A stretch of 64,000 nt of DNA from Rhynochetos jubatus (taxonomy: Eukaryota; Chordata; Aves; Eurypygiformes; Rhynochetidae): assembly GCA_027574665.1 (NCBI GenBank), contig CM050651.1, positions 9,611,501 to 9,675,500 of the forward strand, written 5' to 3'. The notes beneath the pieces are model-generated. The model searched no databases and was not told the origin of the DNA. It saw nothing but the letters and a program-made list of their open reading frames with translations. The position numbers and the translations under genes were made by a program. Of the stretch, positions 23,498 to 36,030 are shown one piece after another. Positions within the stretch are counted from its first letter, which is position 1, and each line of letters begins with the position of its first letter.

Positions 23498-26400
23498 GTA
23501 AGACAACAGCTGTACAGAGCATATTTTAAATGTGCTTTTTTTTTTAAATGGGGACCTTTGAGGGAGGTAGAGTAAACTTTCCTGTTTATCTGTTGAGTGC
23601 TTACATGACAGCTTTGCCTCAGAGAGCCGGGGTTGGTGTATGTGCAACACAGGTGAGCTTTCTAACGTAATACCATCTACATTACAGCTTTCAGCTTCGT
23701 TGCAATCCATAAAATGTCTCTATTGCACATCATAGGATCACACATTTGCCTCATTAAACACCTAGTAATAGTCCTAAAGAAAAGATACCTTCAGAGTTGT
23801 CCTTAGAGCTTCTGTTGCACCAGCTAAGACTAAATTTAATGATGTGCCAAACCTGGGGACCAATATGGGGCCTTAGAAGTCCTTGGTAACAAATACAGGC
23901 TTTAGGATGTTGTTTCACCTTCAGGGTGAAATGCCCGTTGCCACCCTTGAACTGTTCTGATAGTTCAAGGTGCCAGGTCTGAAAATAAAACCATGTAAAT
24001 GGACAAAGTTAATTAGTTGCTAAAGCACTGGTGCAAACTATCTTTTGGAAACCAAAAGGAGTATTTATATTTCTATCTGGATCTGTAATCATGCCAAGTT
24101 CCTGGCTGTTTGTCAAAGTACTTGTTTCAGACCACTCAAAAGATGGGTGCCAGAGAGCACAAGGAAGAAGGCATGTTGTCCTGTGTGGGAATCTGCCCCT
24201 CTGGATCTTCTGCTTCAGAAACTACCCTAAATCACCCTTTTTCTCTCAAAAATAGTTGAGAATTATGGCTCCTATAGTTTTGTGTTTTGCTCTATTCTCA
24301 TGTCTCGTGGCCCTTTTGTAGAGATACCGTCTCAGATGAATGACACATCGTCCTGTGTTGCAGGGGGACCAGCAAAGCTTGCTGGTACGCACTGCAGGAG
24401 CGTGTGTGCTTCGTGTGTCTGCCGTTTCACGGTGCGAGTGGGTACCATATGGGGCGGCAGGAACTCATCACCAAAAGCTGTTTTGTAACATGCAGAAGAC
24501 GATGATGAGTACTGAGGAACTATTCTGTTATTTATTGTCATCCCCATTTGCACAGAAGAGAGGGCAGGGTGGGAACGTAGCTCATGGAAATGGAGGATGA
24601 GCTTTCCCATAATTACATGACAACTGTTTAGAGGGTTCTGATGTGGTCGTAGGGAAAGTAGTGCTGCAATTGCAAGAGAGAACAGGAGATTAATTTTGTA
24701 GTTCCTCCCACTTAAAGTGATTTATAGCACCAGAGAATACAGGGAGGATGTTTGTAAGAGTGAATGAAACAAGTCCAGCCACCAACTGCAGCTGTGGTCC
24801 AGGGCAGTACACTTAGGAGATCTGAAGAAAGAGGGTTGTTTTACCCTGCTTGATAATGTGACTTGACTTCTGGCTCCCTAAAAAAACTTCTTTTAAATCT
24901 CTGCTCTGTCCTTCTGTAACCGTTCCTTGTCCAGAACACCCAAATACCTCCTTCTCGCTGGGACAGCGAGTAGGATGCTTGGAGGCTTTTCCCTTCTCTT
25001 TTTTGTTTCAGTCCCCGTAAAGAGGAATTCTCAGCGAGTCCCATCATAGAGCTGTGTAAGATGTCTGCTTTCACATCTTTGGGGCTCATTATTTTTATCT
25101 TTGCTGATAAAACAAAGATTATTAACCATTGATCACAGAGAAGTCAAGCTTCGACTATCAATTAAAGGGCAGTAGCTTGAGTTTGTGTATCGTATATAGT
25201 CACCTATATTAAACCTGCATTTAAGTGTTTTGAGAAAGGTTTCAAAGATAGAAACTCCAAGAATACGCTATTAAAGTATTCTTGATGTTCCTATTTCAGT
25301 GTTCTAATTTGTATGAGTGCTAATTACAACGGTGGTTTTAAATGAAGTAGTATGTGTAGCGGCATTACCGAGTCTCATTTCTCATCTTTAATTTCCTCAT
25401 TAGATGATAAACTGACCACTAAATCTTATCTCTTTTGAGATAGGGCTTCATTATAGAAAAACAAAATAGCAATGCGGCAACTTTTAGGCAGGAGGCAGTT
25501 TCCTTTAGGAATGCTATTTCAGTGGATTGATGTTTCTAGGGAAAAGCCTTACATTTTCCTTAACTAAACAAATTTTCCTTTGACACGCAGTATTTTTTCT
25601 TAAGGAATAATTACAAATGCAGTTCACAAGTTGTAAGTTTAGAGCTGAACAAAAGTGAAATGAATAGGGAAAGTGGTATTTTTTATGATTTTCCATAATT
25701 TTTAATGATTGACTACCTGTTTTAAAGATATCTGAAATCTATGTGAGTCTCTACATGAACTCTACTTTGCTATAATGTCATTGGGATTGCAAAGGCATGT
25801 TGTCATCAAGGAGGAATTACTATTTTTTTCCATAGTTTTGTATAGATGTACCTAGCCTGTGTTTTCCTTCCTCTCTCCCCTCCTTTGGGAGGGAGAAAGT
25901 TATCTCCACCCAGGTGCTTTGGAATTTGACTTGAGTACTCCAGGTCCTTCGGTAACCAGCTCTAATCTCATGTTTTCTGCTGCTCATGTAACTGTATCTG
26001 TACTTCCCTTTTGACTGGCACCACTTTTCTTAGCTGTTCCCATGTTCCAAGAAGGCTGCCTTAAAGGACTGCTGCCTCTGTGAAGTCTAGTCTTTCTCTT
26101 CTCTGTAAAAAACACCTTTTTGCCTGTATCTACAGAATAATCACTGAATTTTTTGGGGTTTTTTTAATCTGCTAAAGAAATTTGATCAATCCTGTTTTCC
26201 AAAGTTTCCACTCCAGTCTTTTTCCCCACAGATCTTTGTTTTAGTAGTTGGCAGAGGATCACATGCACAAGTCTGAGGAGCAATGTTGCCTGCCGCACTG
26301 AACTTTGATGGTAGTGTGATGGTTTGGATCTGGCACTTTTTGATTTGATCCCTTTCTAATTAGCCTGGAAATAACTTCATCAGAATACAGGAAGGATGAG

Positions 26401-29400
26401 AGGAACAGGGGGTAAAATGGTGTGTGTGGGGAACCACCCTCAAAAAACTCTGTTCTTTTTTCCCATTAAGCCTTTCTTTCCAAAATGAGAATGAACAAGA
26501 GATGCTCCATGGTAGCAAGACAATGGTAATTATAGAAACTAAACCCTTGCAATTTAGCTTTATGGTGAGAGTGAGGCTAAAGGGAGCTTCTAAGATTACA
26601 GCTATGACGTATTGCTTTATGCAAAAACTGTGCCTGTTCAGAATTTGGAGGAGTGAACACCACTTGTTTTTTAATTAGGGCTACATCAGCTCCCTTGTTC
26701 CCAAGAAACGTGTCAGTTAAGTGAGGTTCAGCAATGTGCTGAGCGGTCTTCGATTCTTTGACTATAACACCTCAGAGCTAACCTAATCTGTGTCTCTAGA
26801 TATTTTGCAGCTAGACTTTCTAAGCACCATTTAAGGACTTAATCCTACTGCAAAGAGCATCAGGAGTTGGTTTTAGCGATCTACCTCTCTGTTTTACAGC
26901 TGCATATCTATGGACCAGATAGATAGGAAGATGAAGAGAAGGGTCTTGTAGCCCTTGTGGTACATAAGGCTGAAATTGCTCTATAGAGACAGACAGTTGT
27001 TCCCAGGGTTGCCACAGCCTGGCTGCTGCGGCCTGAGAGACCAGTCCTCAGCCTTGAAATCACATCGGCATGCCCTCGAACACAGAGTTCACGTTGTGTG
27101 ATGCAACCACATGCTGGAGTTCCCTGGAGATCCCTGCCTTGGTTCGTGCAGGGCATGGAAATGGGATGGGAGGAGTGTGTGTGTATGAATATGTGGACGT
27201 GACCAAACACAACTGTCAATCCTGTTGTGTGTGTTTGGCTACGTTTACTGAGCATTTTTACTCCTTTGTACGCCTAAATAAGTAAAATGAAAACTATGGG
27301 CTCTATGTAGACATTCTGGTATCCAGAAAGTGATTCTATGGATAAGACTTGGCTGTTCTTTGATCTTTCTATTCAGTAATCAACATTTAAATTATTTTAA
27401 TATTTTTTTTTATTTTGTTCACAATTGCCTACAGTTATTGTTGAGCTGTTTTCTTTAACCAGAAGTTGATGATCCCCCCCTGGCTGCATAAAGCCACTCA
27501 GTTTGTTTTTAGAAACACGCCTCTGGCTTTAGGGTGTTTACTTAAAAGTTAACAAAGAACCATTCAGGCCCCTCTGGCTTTGGGACCCTAGAAGTGGTTT
27601 TAGTAGGCTTCAGAGGTTAAAAAACACAGCCTCTCCACTGGTGAGCATGGAGACAACTTTGAGCTGCTGGGTGTTGCATGGGACAGCGAAAATTACTAAC
27701 CATGTAAAATACAATTTTCCAAAAAGGATGGGAAAAAAATTCTGTCCTCGATGATGTGTGTAGTGGGTCGATGTATTCCACACCCTTGCACTTGTACATT
27801 CACAGTGCAACAGGTACTAAAGGCACGCCCACGGTTTGGGGTGGATTTCATGCCAGGCTGCACTGCAGGATGCAGTTGCCTGGCATCTCTATGTCTGCAT
27901 GGCCACAGGAAGGCGAGGGTTTAACCCCTTGGTTCTCCTCCTGCTCCTTCATGCTGCACTCTCATCAAGAGTTCAGTTTTCCATGCCACCAGTGGGATCT
28001 GAACTGAATCCAGAAATATACAACAGCCGATTTTCAAAGGGGAGGGTGTGAGCTTCATTCAGGTTTATTGGTCTGATTTTATTAGCATTTTCTTCCCATT
28101 TGTATCCAGAAAGTTTCATGTTGCACCTCTTGTTAAATTGCTTAAAACCTCAGATAACTCAAACCAGAGTTCAGCTTGTCTGCGAACAGAAGTATTTCTT
28201 GCCCTATCTTCCCAAACGTGAAATAGTCCAGCTGAAACCAGGCAGGGCAAAGAGATGGATGGGAATGTTTTGTGTCCAGCCGCGCTTCTTAGATGGGCTG
28301 CAGTGAGGATTAGGCTGCCAGGGAAAGATCACTCAGGTGCCCCTCACAAGGCAACTGCCTGTCTGCGTAGCAGGATTAGGGGAAATCATTGGGCTTCCAA
28401 AAAAAAAGCAAAGGTGTGCTTCAATTCTTCCAGCTTAGCCTTGTTTGACCAGCAGCGCTGCCTGTGGAGGGACATTAGGTTCAAAGTGTCTCAGCGCTCT
28501 GTCACTCCGCATTCCTGGAACTGGTTTCTGATCTTCTTGTTCTTGGTTGTGGGGTTTTGGGGGTTTTATTGTGGGTTTTTTTGTTTTGGTTTGGTTTTGG
28601 GTTGTTGGTTTTTTTCCTTTTTAAGGAGCAAAGCAGAAAGATTTGCAGCAAGTGTACTTAATGTCACTCTATTTGGCAAGCAGTGTTGACTTCCTTCCTT
28701 ATCCAACTGTGCAAAATTGATAAGACAGTTGAAAAACAGACTGATTTTGGAGATTTTCCCTGAACCCAGTTTTTTAATGAAAAATTCTCTGGAAAAGAGG
28801 TTTATTGCTCAAAGCCTGCTTAGAGCAAGAACCCTTTTGCATGCCACAACTGCTGGCATGTATTGCCTTTTTCAGTCCAAAATTAATCTTACTGTAGTTT
28901 TCTTGGTAGAAAGATTCTCAGTACATGTATTTAAGAACCCCAGTTACTCCTTCAGAATGTCAGATTTAACTACTGGATTTCTTTGTCCTAAACTGTGTGT
29001 CTTTATTTTGGGACCAGTTATGCCAGGCATAGGGAGAAGCCAAAACGTAGCCCTTCACCTACGTCTCACTTCAAGGGGTAGGTCTGGAGGCTTGTGGGAG
29101 AGACAAGAGTAGCTGGTCACCACCTCATCTGGGCACAGCTAGTGAAAGCAGAAATCCACCTGCAAAGCCCTAAGGATGCCCACATGAGCACATGAAGAAG
29201 CATGATGTGTCCGCTTATTTTCATATCATCATCCCTTCCACACTGCTGCTTCCCAGATTTTTGCCCTCAAGGTACCTTCTTTGCTGCTAATGTTGTTATA
29301 ATTACAGCTAATTGGAAGAAGAGGAGGGAGAAGTGTGGGGTTTTCCACTGAAATAATGACATCTGTAGGGAAGGGGGGGGGAGGAGTGAAAAAACGAAAA

Positions 29401-31229
29401 ATGGTTTTCTGGAGGTCTTCAATGAAAACCAGACAGAAAAAAAGTCCATTAACTGACATCTTGGTTTTCCTGGAAAAAATCCCAGACCCTAAACATTTTT
29501 GGTATTAGCCTGTCCTCAGTGCATACATTAGTAATTATCAATGCTCCTAACCAGTCAGGACAGATTTAATTAGCAGCTTGCTATCCCCAGTGGGAACGAA
29601 AATGTGATTATTTTCAGGATTTTTACTGATACAACTTGATTTCTGGATCTGCAGTGTAACAAAAAGGCCATTAATGTACCTTTAATTTCTAATTCCAGAA
29701 AATGAGAAGTTGCCTTTTTTAGCTAAAGATCACAGAACGTGTTGTAGTTTTTCAGAGTACTAGGCAGAAAAGTCTCATGTGAAGAGGAACAGGAGATGTA
29801 AGTTAAACAGCTGCATGATTTGAAAATTTTATTTCTGTAAACCAGTGTATAACGATTTATCATTCAGTATCCGTTATTTTTAAATGGCTTCACACGCACT
29901 GGCAATTTTTTTTCCTTTGAGAACAGAACATGGGGAAGAATCAGGGCATTTAAGGGAAGTTGCCTGACAGAGGACATTGATGGTGGTCTTCTGGTGATAG
30001 GTGGCTGTGTTTGTTAAATCATTCTCTTTTCTGGTGACTTGATGAAGCATCCATCTTTCTGCTGGAAATAACCTTAGTTCCTCATTGATCATCCAAGGAA
30101 GCGATGGAAAAATTCATTCCGTGCCATTTGCTTTGTGGAGTAGCAGCCACGTTGTATGGAGTCCACCTTCCTTTGAATATCCAAGCCCTCTCTCTCCCCG
30201 CCCCTTCCCCATTATATTGTTATATGAACACTGATACTTGATGGGAAGCTCGGAAATGCATTTCTTGTTAGAAAAGTTTTGTTCCACCCTCTTTGCCGTT
30301 ATAGGGATCTGTTTACATAAAGTGAAATGAACACACAAATACCTATATTTATCTTCCTTACACAAAGAACCACTCTGCTAATTGTCGCTCCTCCTGGCTT
30401 TTGTGAACCAATAACGTGCATTTTAGCTCTGACATTACCTGCCAGGAAAAGGTATCACCAAAACTGGTGATTCGTGGTACCGTTGCTTGCTACAAATGTG
30501 GACGTTTTGGACCAAGTTTTCTTTCTTATACATTTGGATATCATCAGCACTGTGGGTTTGGAAGTGAATGATGGGGTTACAGCGTAGCACCTGCAGAGCA
30601 ATTCTCCTAGGCAAATTCAAAGCCCTGCTGGAAATATTTCACTCTTAATGTTCCTCTTGCAAGTGAAACACTGTGTGCACTTGTGTGTGCTACTAGCAGC
30701 ATGTTACAGCATTTCCAGAATCTTTGGAAACTTCAGGAAGTATGTGTTACAGTGGCAATAGTATATTTCCTTTCTTCAATTTCACTTTGTTTTCCTAGCT
30801 CCAGTGAGTTCCTATCAAACACATCTTTGAACCACAGACACCTACTTAGCTGTAGGTACTGCTACCTAATTCTTCCCTCTGTCATACTTCCCTAACTCTC
30901 TTGGGTGCACCTCATACTAATGTATACCTGTGAGCACTGCTGAATGTCAGCTGTTCTTTTTCGAGGGGGGCTTTAGGTTATTACACCTTACAGTTTGCTC
31001 TGTGTCAACAATCAGGACTAGATGAAAGTTGAGAGGGACTGCTAGTGCACTGTACTGTTTTGCGCCTTCACGCTGACTGCCATTTGTGTTGGATTGATTA
31101 CAGATTTGTAACGCTGTACAGTATTGGCTTCGGGGGGTGTGTGTATGGGTTACAAAACAGAGGGAAATTCAACACAAGCGAGTTGTATTTCTCAATGTCA
31201 AAATGATTTGTATTGATTTACTTTTGCAG
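23498..31229 (+). other. TNIP3: TNIP3 intron 9, the largest
   Basis: Intron of 7.7 kb before a terminal exon with only ten codons. It carries a G/T-rich tract at 28.55 kb. Several chance open frames of 60-144 codons were inspected and none resembles a known protein. Confidence 0.85.
28545..28620. repeat. G/T-rich low-complexity tract
   Basis: Blocks of G3-G5 alternate with blocks of T, for example GGGGTTTTGGGGGTTTT, over about 75 bases. At least four G runs of three or more are present on the + strand, so a G-quadruplex is possible. Confidence 0.8.
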
Positions 31230-31261
31230 ATTCATCCCCGGAGAAGGGAGCCCATCACTGA
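31230..31261 (+). CDS. TNIP3: TNIP3 exon 10, last ten codons and stop
   Basis: Acceptor ACTTTTGCAG|ATTCAT. With the G carried over from exon 9 it reads DSSPEKGAHH and then TGA at 31259-31261. Human TNIP3 ends in a similar short tail (GLSSVKKVHP), with the same SS-x-x-K-x-x-H spacing. The same length, phase and position make this the true 3' end of the coding region despite the long intron. Confidence 0.9.
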
Positions 31262-32045
31262 CAGCCTGTGACCTGGAGAAGTGTAGACCAAAGGCTGCAA
31301 GCTAGTCTTGCAATTTCATTATTATGTTTTGTTCTGGTTTTTTTAGCCCCTAGCTCCTTATCTCTTCAGTGCATGTTATTTATGCCTGGTGAAATCCCTG
31401 TGAGGACAATAGAAAAGCACATCATACAGGCTAGTGATCCTCAGGATCCCGTTAAACTCTGCTGGGAAGTGTTATTGCCCTTTGTTGTGAAGATGCTGTT
31501 TGTGCCGCCTATGAGAATCTGTTACAAAGCCTTATGAGAAAAGATGCAGCTATTGCTGGGGATTCAGAGACAGTCACATCTGGTTTGAATTCAAGGGCTT
31601 ATAAGCCCAATAGTATTGTGATATTTTTTTTTGTCTGAGAATTATAGCCTTTTTTATTTGATTCCAGGGAATGATTTGTTGATATACCATCTTGAATTCT
31701 GTATTCTGGGTTGTTCGGTAAAAAGGAAATCTGCTTCACTGTTTTGACACGTTTGTGTAATTGTAAGCAGAGTACCGCTGATGCCAGGCCAGGTAGAAGG
31801 TGCCTACCCCCCTTTCTGAGTCAAGGTCAGCCCTCCTTTTGTTTTGGCTCTGGAGTTATATGAAAAATATAATCACAGATTTTCCTGTGTGTACTTATTT
31901 GTATCAGAAGAATTTTAGTAGAAGTATTTAATGGGTTTAACTTCTCCGTGAAAATGGCTTTATATTTCCAAATGATTCTTGTAATGAATCGGAACATTGT
32001 TGTGTAACCTCTGACCTGAGAATAAAACCTGGCTTTTCAAACAAA
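31262..32045 (+). other. TNIP3: TNIP3 3' untranslated region
   Basis: About 780 bases after the TGA, AT-rich, ending shortly after the first good AATAAA. The exact cleavage site is inferred, not seen. Confidence 0.65.
32021..32026 (+). terminator. TNIP3: TNIP3 poly(A) signal AATAAA
   Basis: A canonical hexamer lies 760 bases after the stop codon. It is followed by a T-containing stretch and a CA at a suitable distance for cleavage. Confidence 0.65.
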
Positions 32046-32499
32046 ATTGCATTGAGACCATGGCATTTTTTTCAGAAGATTGTGGTGAATGGGTGTTCAG
32101 CAAACATTACCTGACTGATAGTCTACTTCCAAGATTGTCGCTTCCTTTCAGGCTTTTAAGAGGGCAGCTGTTGGGAGACTGGTACCTGAACCTACTGGAT
32201 CCTACCTGAAAGAAGGAACTGAGATTTTTGCACCATAAGGCTGCATGAGATGTCCTGTGTTCTTTCCTTCCAGTAAGTTCCCACACAAACAGCTTTTTGA
32301 GCTGCACAGAGTAATCGGTTGCGAGATTGCCTCTGTGTGCCATTTCTGCTTTTAGAACAGGTATTTGCATTCCCATCAAGATACAAAGGCCTGTGCATTA
32401 AAATAATAACCTTACAGGATGAGGCACGTTCAGCATTTGATTTTGAACAGAATGGGGAGCAGTCCATGGGAAAGGATATTTCTGCTGTTGCATTTTACA

Positions 32500-33130
32500 G
32501 CAATGCTGCTTTTGCCTACATCGATCAAAGAAACAACGCTCTTAACGTATAATACGGACTCAGGAAGGACAAGAGAAAAGCACCGAGCGAACCAGCCTCG
32601 GGAGAGAAATTGCTTTTTGTATTGGAAAATTAGAGTTTGACTGGAACATTAGCTAGAGAATGAACTCCTGAGTCGCTGTTAGAGGAGTTTTTGTCTCTGC
32701 GTGAATTTGGAGCTGGCCCACAGACACTATAGCAGCAGATAGTTTAACCAGCAAACGTTATAACCGCGCAACTCCTGATTAGTGGTTTGGCTAATAAGGG
32801 TGAGATCATGGAAAATGCTAATGCGGTGCCTTCGGAAAATCCAATTATAATGTAACCTAATTCAATGCGAGCTCTCAGCAGGTGCCCAGTGCTGTGGGCA
32901 GAGCACCCCGCACTCAAAGATGTCGTGAGTCCTCAAAACAGACGAGCTTCTGTATGGTTGGGGTGGGAGGCAGCAAACCCCCTTTCATTCATTTCCACTG
33001 TTTCCCCCAACTATCCGCGGCGGTTTGCGCCTTCCATTTGTGGTGCTTAACTCATTATCTGACAACTTGTGCAAGCTTTATCTGGCCCAAGCGGGTAATT
33101 CAACGCGAGCCATTCACAGTAAGAAAATAG
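32500..33130. promoter_or_regulatory. Candidate CpG-retaining regulatory block downstream of TNIP3
   Basis: About 600 bases contain roughly two dozen CpGs in moderately AT-rich DNA, for example around ATCCGCGGCGG and CAACGCGAGCC, while the flanks are CpG-poor. There is no coding sequence. It could be an enhancer or a downstream conserved element; this is inferred from composition only. Confidence 0.35.
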
Positions 33131-35933
33131 AGTTCACAGGACTGTCTTTTTTTTTTGCTCTGTTCAGTCACAGGATTTAATGTTTGGCTGGCTTGGGCAC
33201 AAGTCTGTAAACCTTGACTCACCCTGATCCTAATCCTGCTAAGTGTGGGGTATTCCTTCTATTATGTGATAGAGAATTTGTATCTTTTAAAATGCAGATA
33301 AAATGCCTGTACGTTTGATTTTCTCGTAGTGATGTATGTTTCCCAAATACAGGTGCTGTCATCCGTTTCAGTTAGCAATGTCAGACTCAAACACCCCCAA
33401 AGGACACGCTTTCTGCAGTGACCCAGACAAGCTTGCGGGGGTGAGTTATTTTAGTTAAAATCAACCACAGTACTCATAACTGGCATTTTTCCTTCCTTAA
33501 GCTTTGCTGAAACTGGCTATCAGCACAGCCAATTATTGCTCTGGCCTTTAAAGGAACCTTCTGGTATTTCCCAATCTTTATTACATATTTTATTTTCCAA
33601 ACACCTGCCAAATTTTCCATTTGATTATTTCTATTCAGTTTGCTCTGATCAGCGGTGAGCAGACCAATTTCACAGTAAGGGCTGATGCGTTTGTGAAGAG
33701 CCTTTTCTTTTTTCCTTCCTTTTCTTGTAGGATATGCCCAGGGTTTGAGAATATTGGAATTGCTATGCACAATGCAAGAGGAGGAATATACAGAGAGTAA
33801 CTTTCTTTTCATACTGCACCAGGCATTTATTTGAACACCCGAACCTGTAACAGCAGTAATGAGGTACACCCCCAGTTTGTGCCCCCTGATTTCCTCCCTC
33901 ACGGTGGCCTGGGGAAACAAGACAAGCATAAAGTAATTTTTGTGTTGAAACTTCTCAGCAGGTTAAGGGGTTGTTTTCACTTTAGCAGAAGGACCAGCGT
34001 GTCCTGAATCAGTGCTGGCCAGCCTGCGCCCCAGGTGAGATGTATCAGGAGCGCTTGAGTTGTATCCCTGTGCATCCCTGTTCTGAACTGAACTTTTTCC
34101 ATTTGGTTGTAACATTATATACTAAACATGTTGTGGAGAAATTTTCATTTCTATGAAGGAGAGCAAGGCTTCATATGTAAAGTTAAATTATCTGCTCACA
34201 ATATTATTTTACATTGTTTTCAACACAATATGCTGGATTCACTAAATGATGTTTTGGTTACCATAACAGTAATTATCCAACATTGAAATAGGAGCGCGTT
34301 TGAACTGATGGAGTCATTAGCACAAATGAGATACTTCAAAGCTTGGAGTCTTGGGAATTTTTGTCCCATACTTATTTATTTCTCTCTCTTTTGTTTATTT
34401 TTCCCCTTGTGGAGCTAGGAGATGTGACACCAGCATTTTGCTGACCTTAGATTTTTTTGTTTGATTCACCACTCTTTTACTTCACAGGTATTTTAAACTC
34501 TGTGCCTTGTCAAAAACTGTCTTGTTTTAAAATTGTCATCTTCTTCTGCAGTCCTGAAGTGCTGTTGCTGACAGTCATGGCCATGCTATTCTGTACTATT
34601 TCTATAGGTATGGCTTTCTACTTTTAGATAATGTGCGGCGTGATACGAAGATTTCATTGGTCAAGAGTTGTCACTAAATAGAGTCCTTCCTTAATCTCAG
34701 GCTGTCATTTGTTTTAGGAAGGAAAAATTGTTACTTTGAAATTGTTGGTAAAATCCAGGAGCTGTTTTAATTGCCTCAGAAACTCTGGATACAAGAGGAG
34801 GTGGATTCATGATAATGCTGTAGGCAGAGCACATGGGGTGCCCCAATTATAGACCCATGCTCTCCTATGATAGGAAGGCTATGTTTCAAAGCTGAGGATG
34901 CTTTGACAGATTACAAGCAAAAGCCTGGATCGTATTACTTTCCTCCTTGAGTCCATTCACTAGTTTTTTTTATCTTTTACTGTACCAATATTAAATTTCT
35001 TGTCCAAATAGTAAACCTTCATCTCCCATATAACATTTCACTCTCTCAGGCTCTCCCAGTTTCTTATCTTTCCTCTTGCTTTCAAGAGCACAGCTTTTGC
35101 ATCCTGTATAAAACGATGTTGCTATTGCAGAGTCTTCAGCTTCTGCCTGTCAGAAACACTTCTGTCTTCCTTGAAATCTCTCCAGTAACCTCACTTCCCC
35201 ATTTCTTCTCTGTATGATTGCTTTCTAAACCTTATTTACTTGTAATGGCCTTTCAAATTCTGGCATACCATTTTTGTTTGTCTTTTAAGAATACCTCGGA
35301 GAAGGTCATGGCTTTGTTATCTAGATCCACTGGCAAGGAATGCCATTCTACAATCCCGTAAGAGGGATTAATGTGTTATCCACTGCAGTGCAAAGTGTTA
35401 CATTTGTTAAATACGGTGTCATGAATTACAGTAAGAACACATCATCAATGCAAATATTTTCTTCTGAGATGAAATGAATTACATAAATAGTAGAACTAGA
35501 AATGCATGGTGAATGCTGTGGATGAAAGAAGGAACTGTATCCTTTGGGTCTGGTACCCCACACTCAGTCTTGCACTTCATTAGCTCCATGTCATACTTCC
35601 AATCTCCTACCAGTCATTGCTGTGTCAGCATTTCACTTTCCATGACAACATGTTTTGGGGGAATTAGGATTATGAGATGCCCAAAATTTCTGGTCTTCAT
35701 CCTCCTCTCCCTTTCTGTAGTCTGGAATAGAATGAGAAAAAAATGATGTTGTATGAATGATGATACTTTTTGGTCAAGCAAGATCAGCTACTCCAGCTCC
35801 CCCTATCTTCTTCCCCTATAATAGCCTGGGAACACAGCCGTACCCTAATGAGCTGGAAATTCTGCCTTGCCCATACCACCCTGTGCTCAGCTCAGAGAGT
35901 ATTTCTAATGAGGTTGAAGTTCTCTCTCTTGTT

Positions 35934-36030
35934 TAAAAAACAGAAAAACCACAAACCGAAGGGAAAAAAAAAAAAAACCCCACAAAAAAAACCCCCACCA
36001 AAACAAAGCCACAAAAACCCTAAACCCAAC
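35934..36030. repeat. A/C-rich low-complexity tract
   Basis: Runs of A broken by CCC and CC blocks for about 95 bases. The open frame across it is Lys/Pro-rich only because of this composition. Confidence 0.8.

Larger units (their letters stand above)
1782..32045 (+). other. TNIP3: TNIP3 gene (ABIN-3), whole transcription unit within the window
   Basis: Ten exons with GT-AG boundaries join in frame. They encode 312 residues if translation starts at the ATG at 1842, close to the human length as I recall it (about 325). All internal junctions are phase 0 except the last, which is phase 1. The order of conserved segments matches TNIP3 throughout: LLEVNKQWD, then LHEMKEENKLLK, then the UBAN segment with ERSDRERLNEEKE, then CGLVLHYQDP, then PDYQWYVPDQFPPDVQHKA. 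The last two tail segments separate it from TNIP1 and TNIP2. ABIN-3 is known as a cytoplasmic coiled-coil protein that binds polyubiquitin and A20 and restrains NF-kB signalling. The 5' limit is uncertain. Confidence 0.9.

Noticed and set aside
26317-26345. TGTGATGGTTT, resembling the start of some avian LTRs
   Set aside because: No matching LTR end, second LTR, primer-binding site or retroviral coding text was seen nearby.
28255-28689. A 144-codon frame with an apparent hydrophobic membrane segment
   Set aside because: The hydrophobic Phe/Gly/Trp run is the translation of the G/T low-complexity tract, not a true membrane helix.
33474-33929. A 151-codon minus-strand frame downstream of TNIP3
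   Set aside because: No recognisable domain or family. Its length is compatible with chance among thousands of frames in 64 kb.
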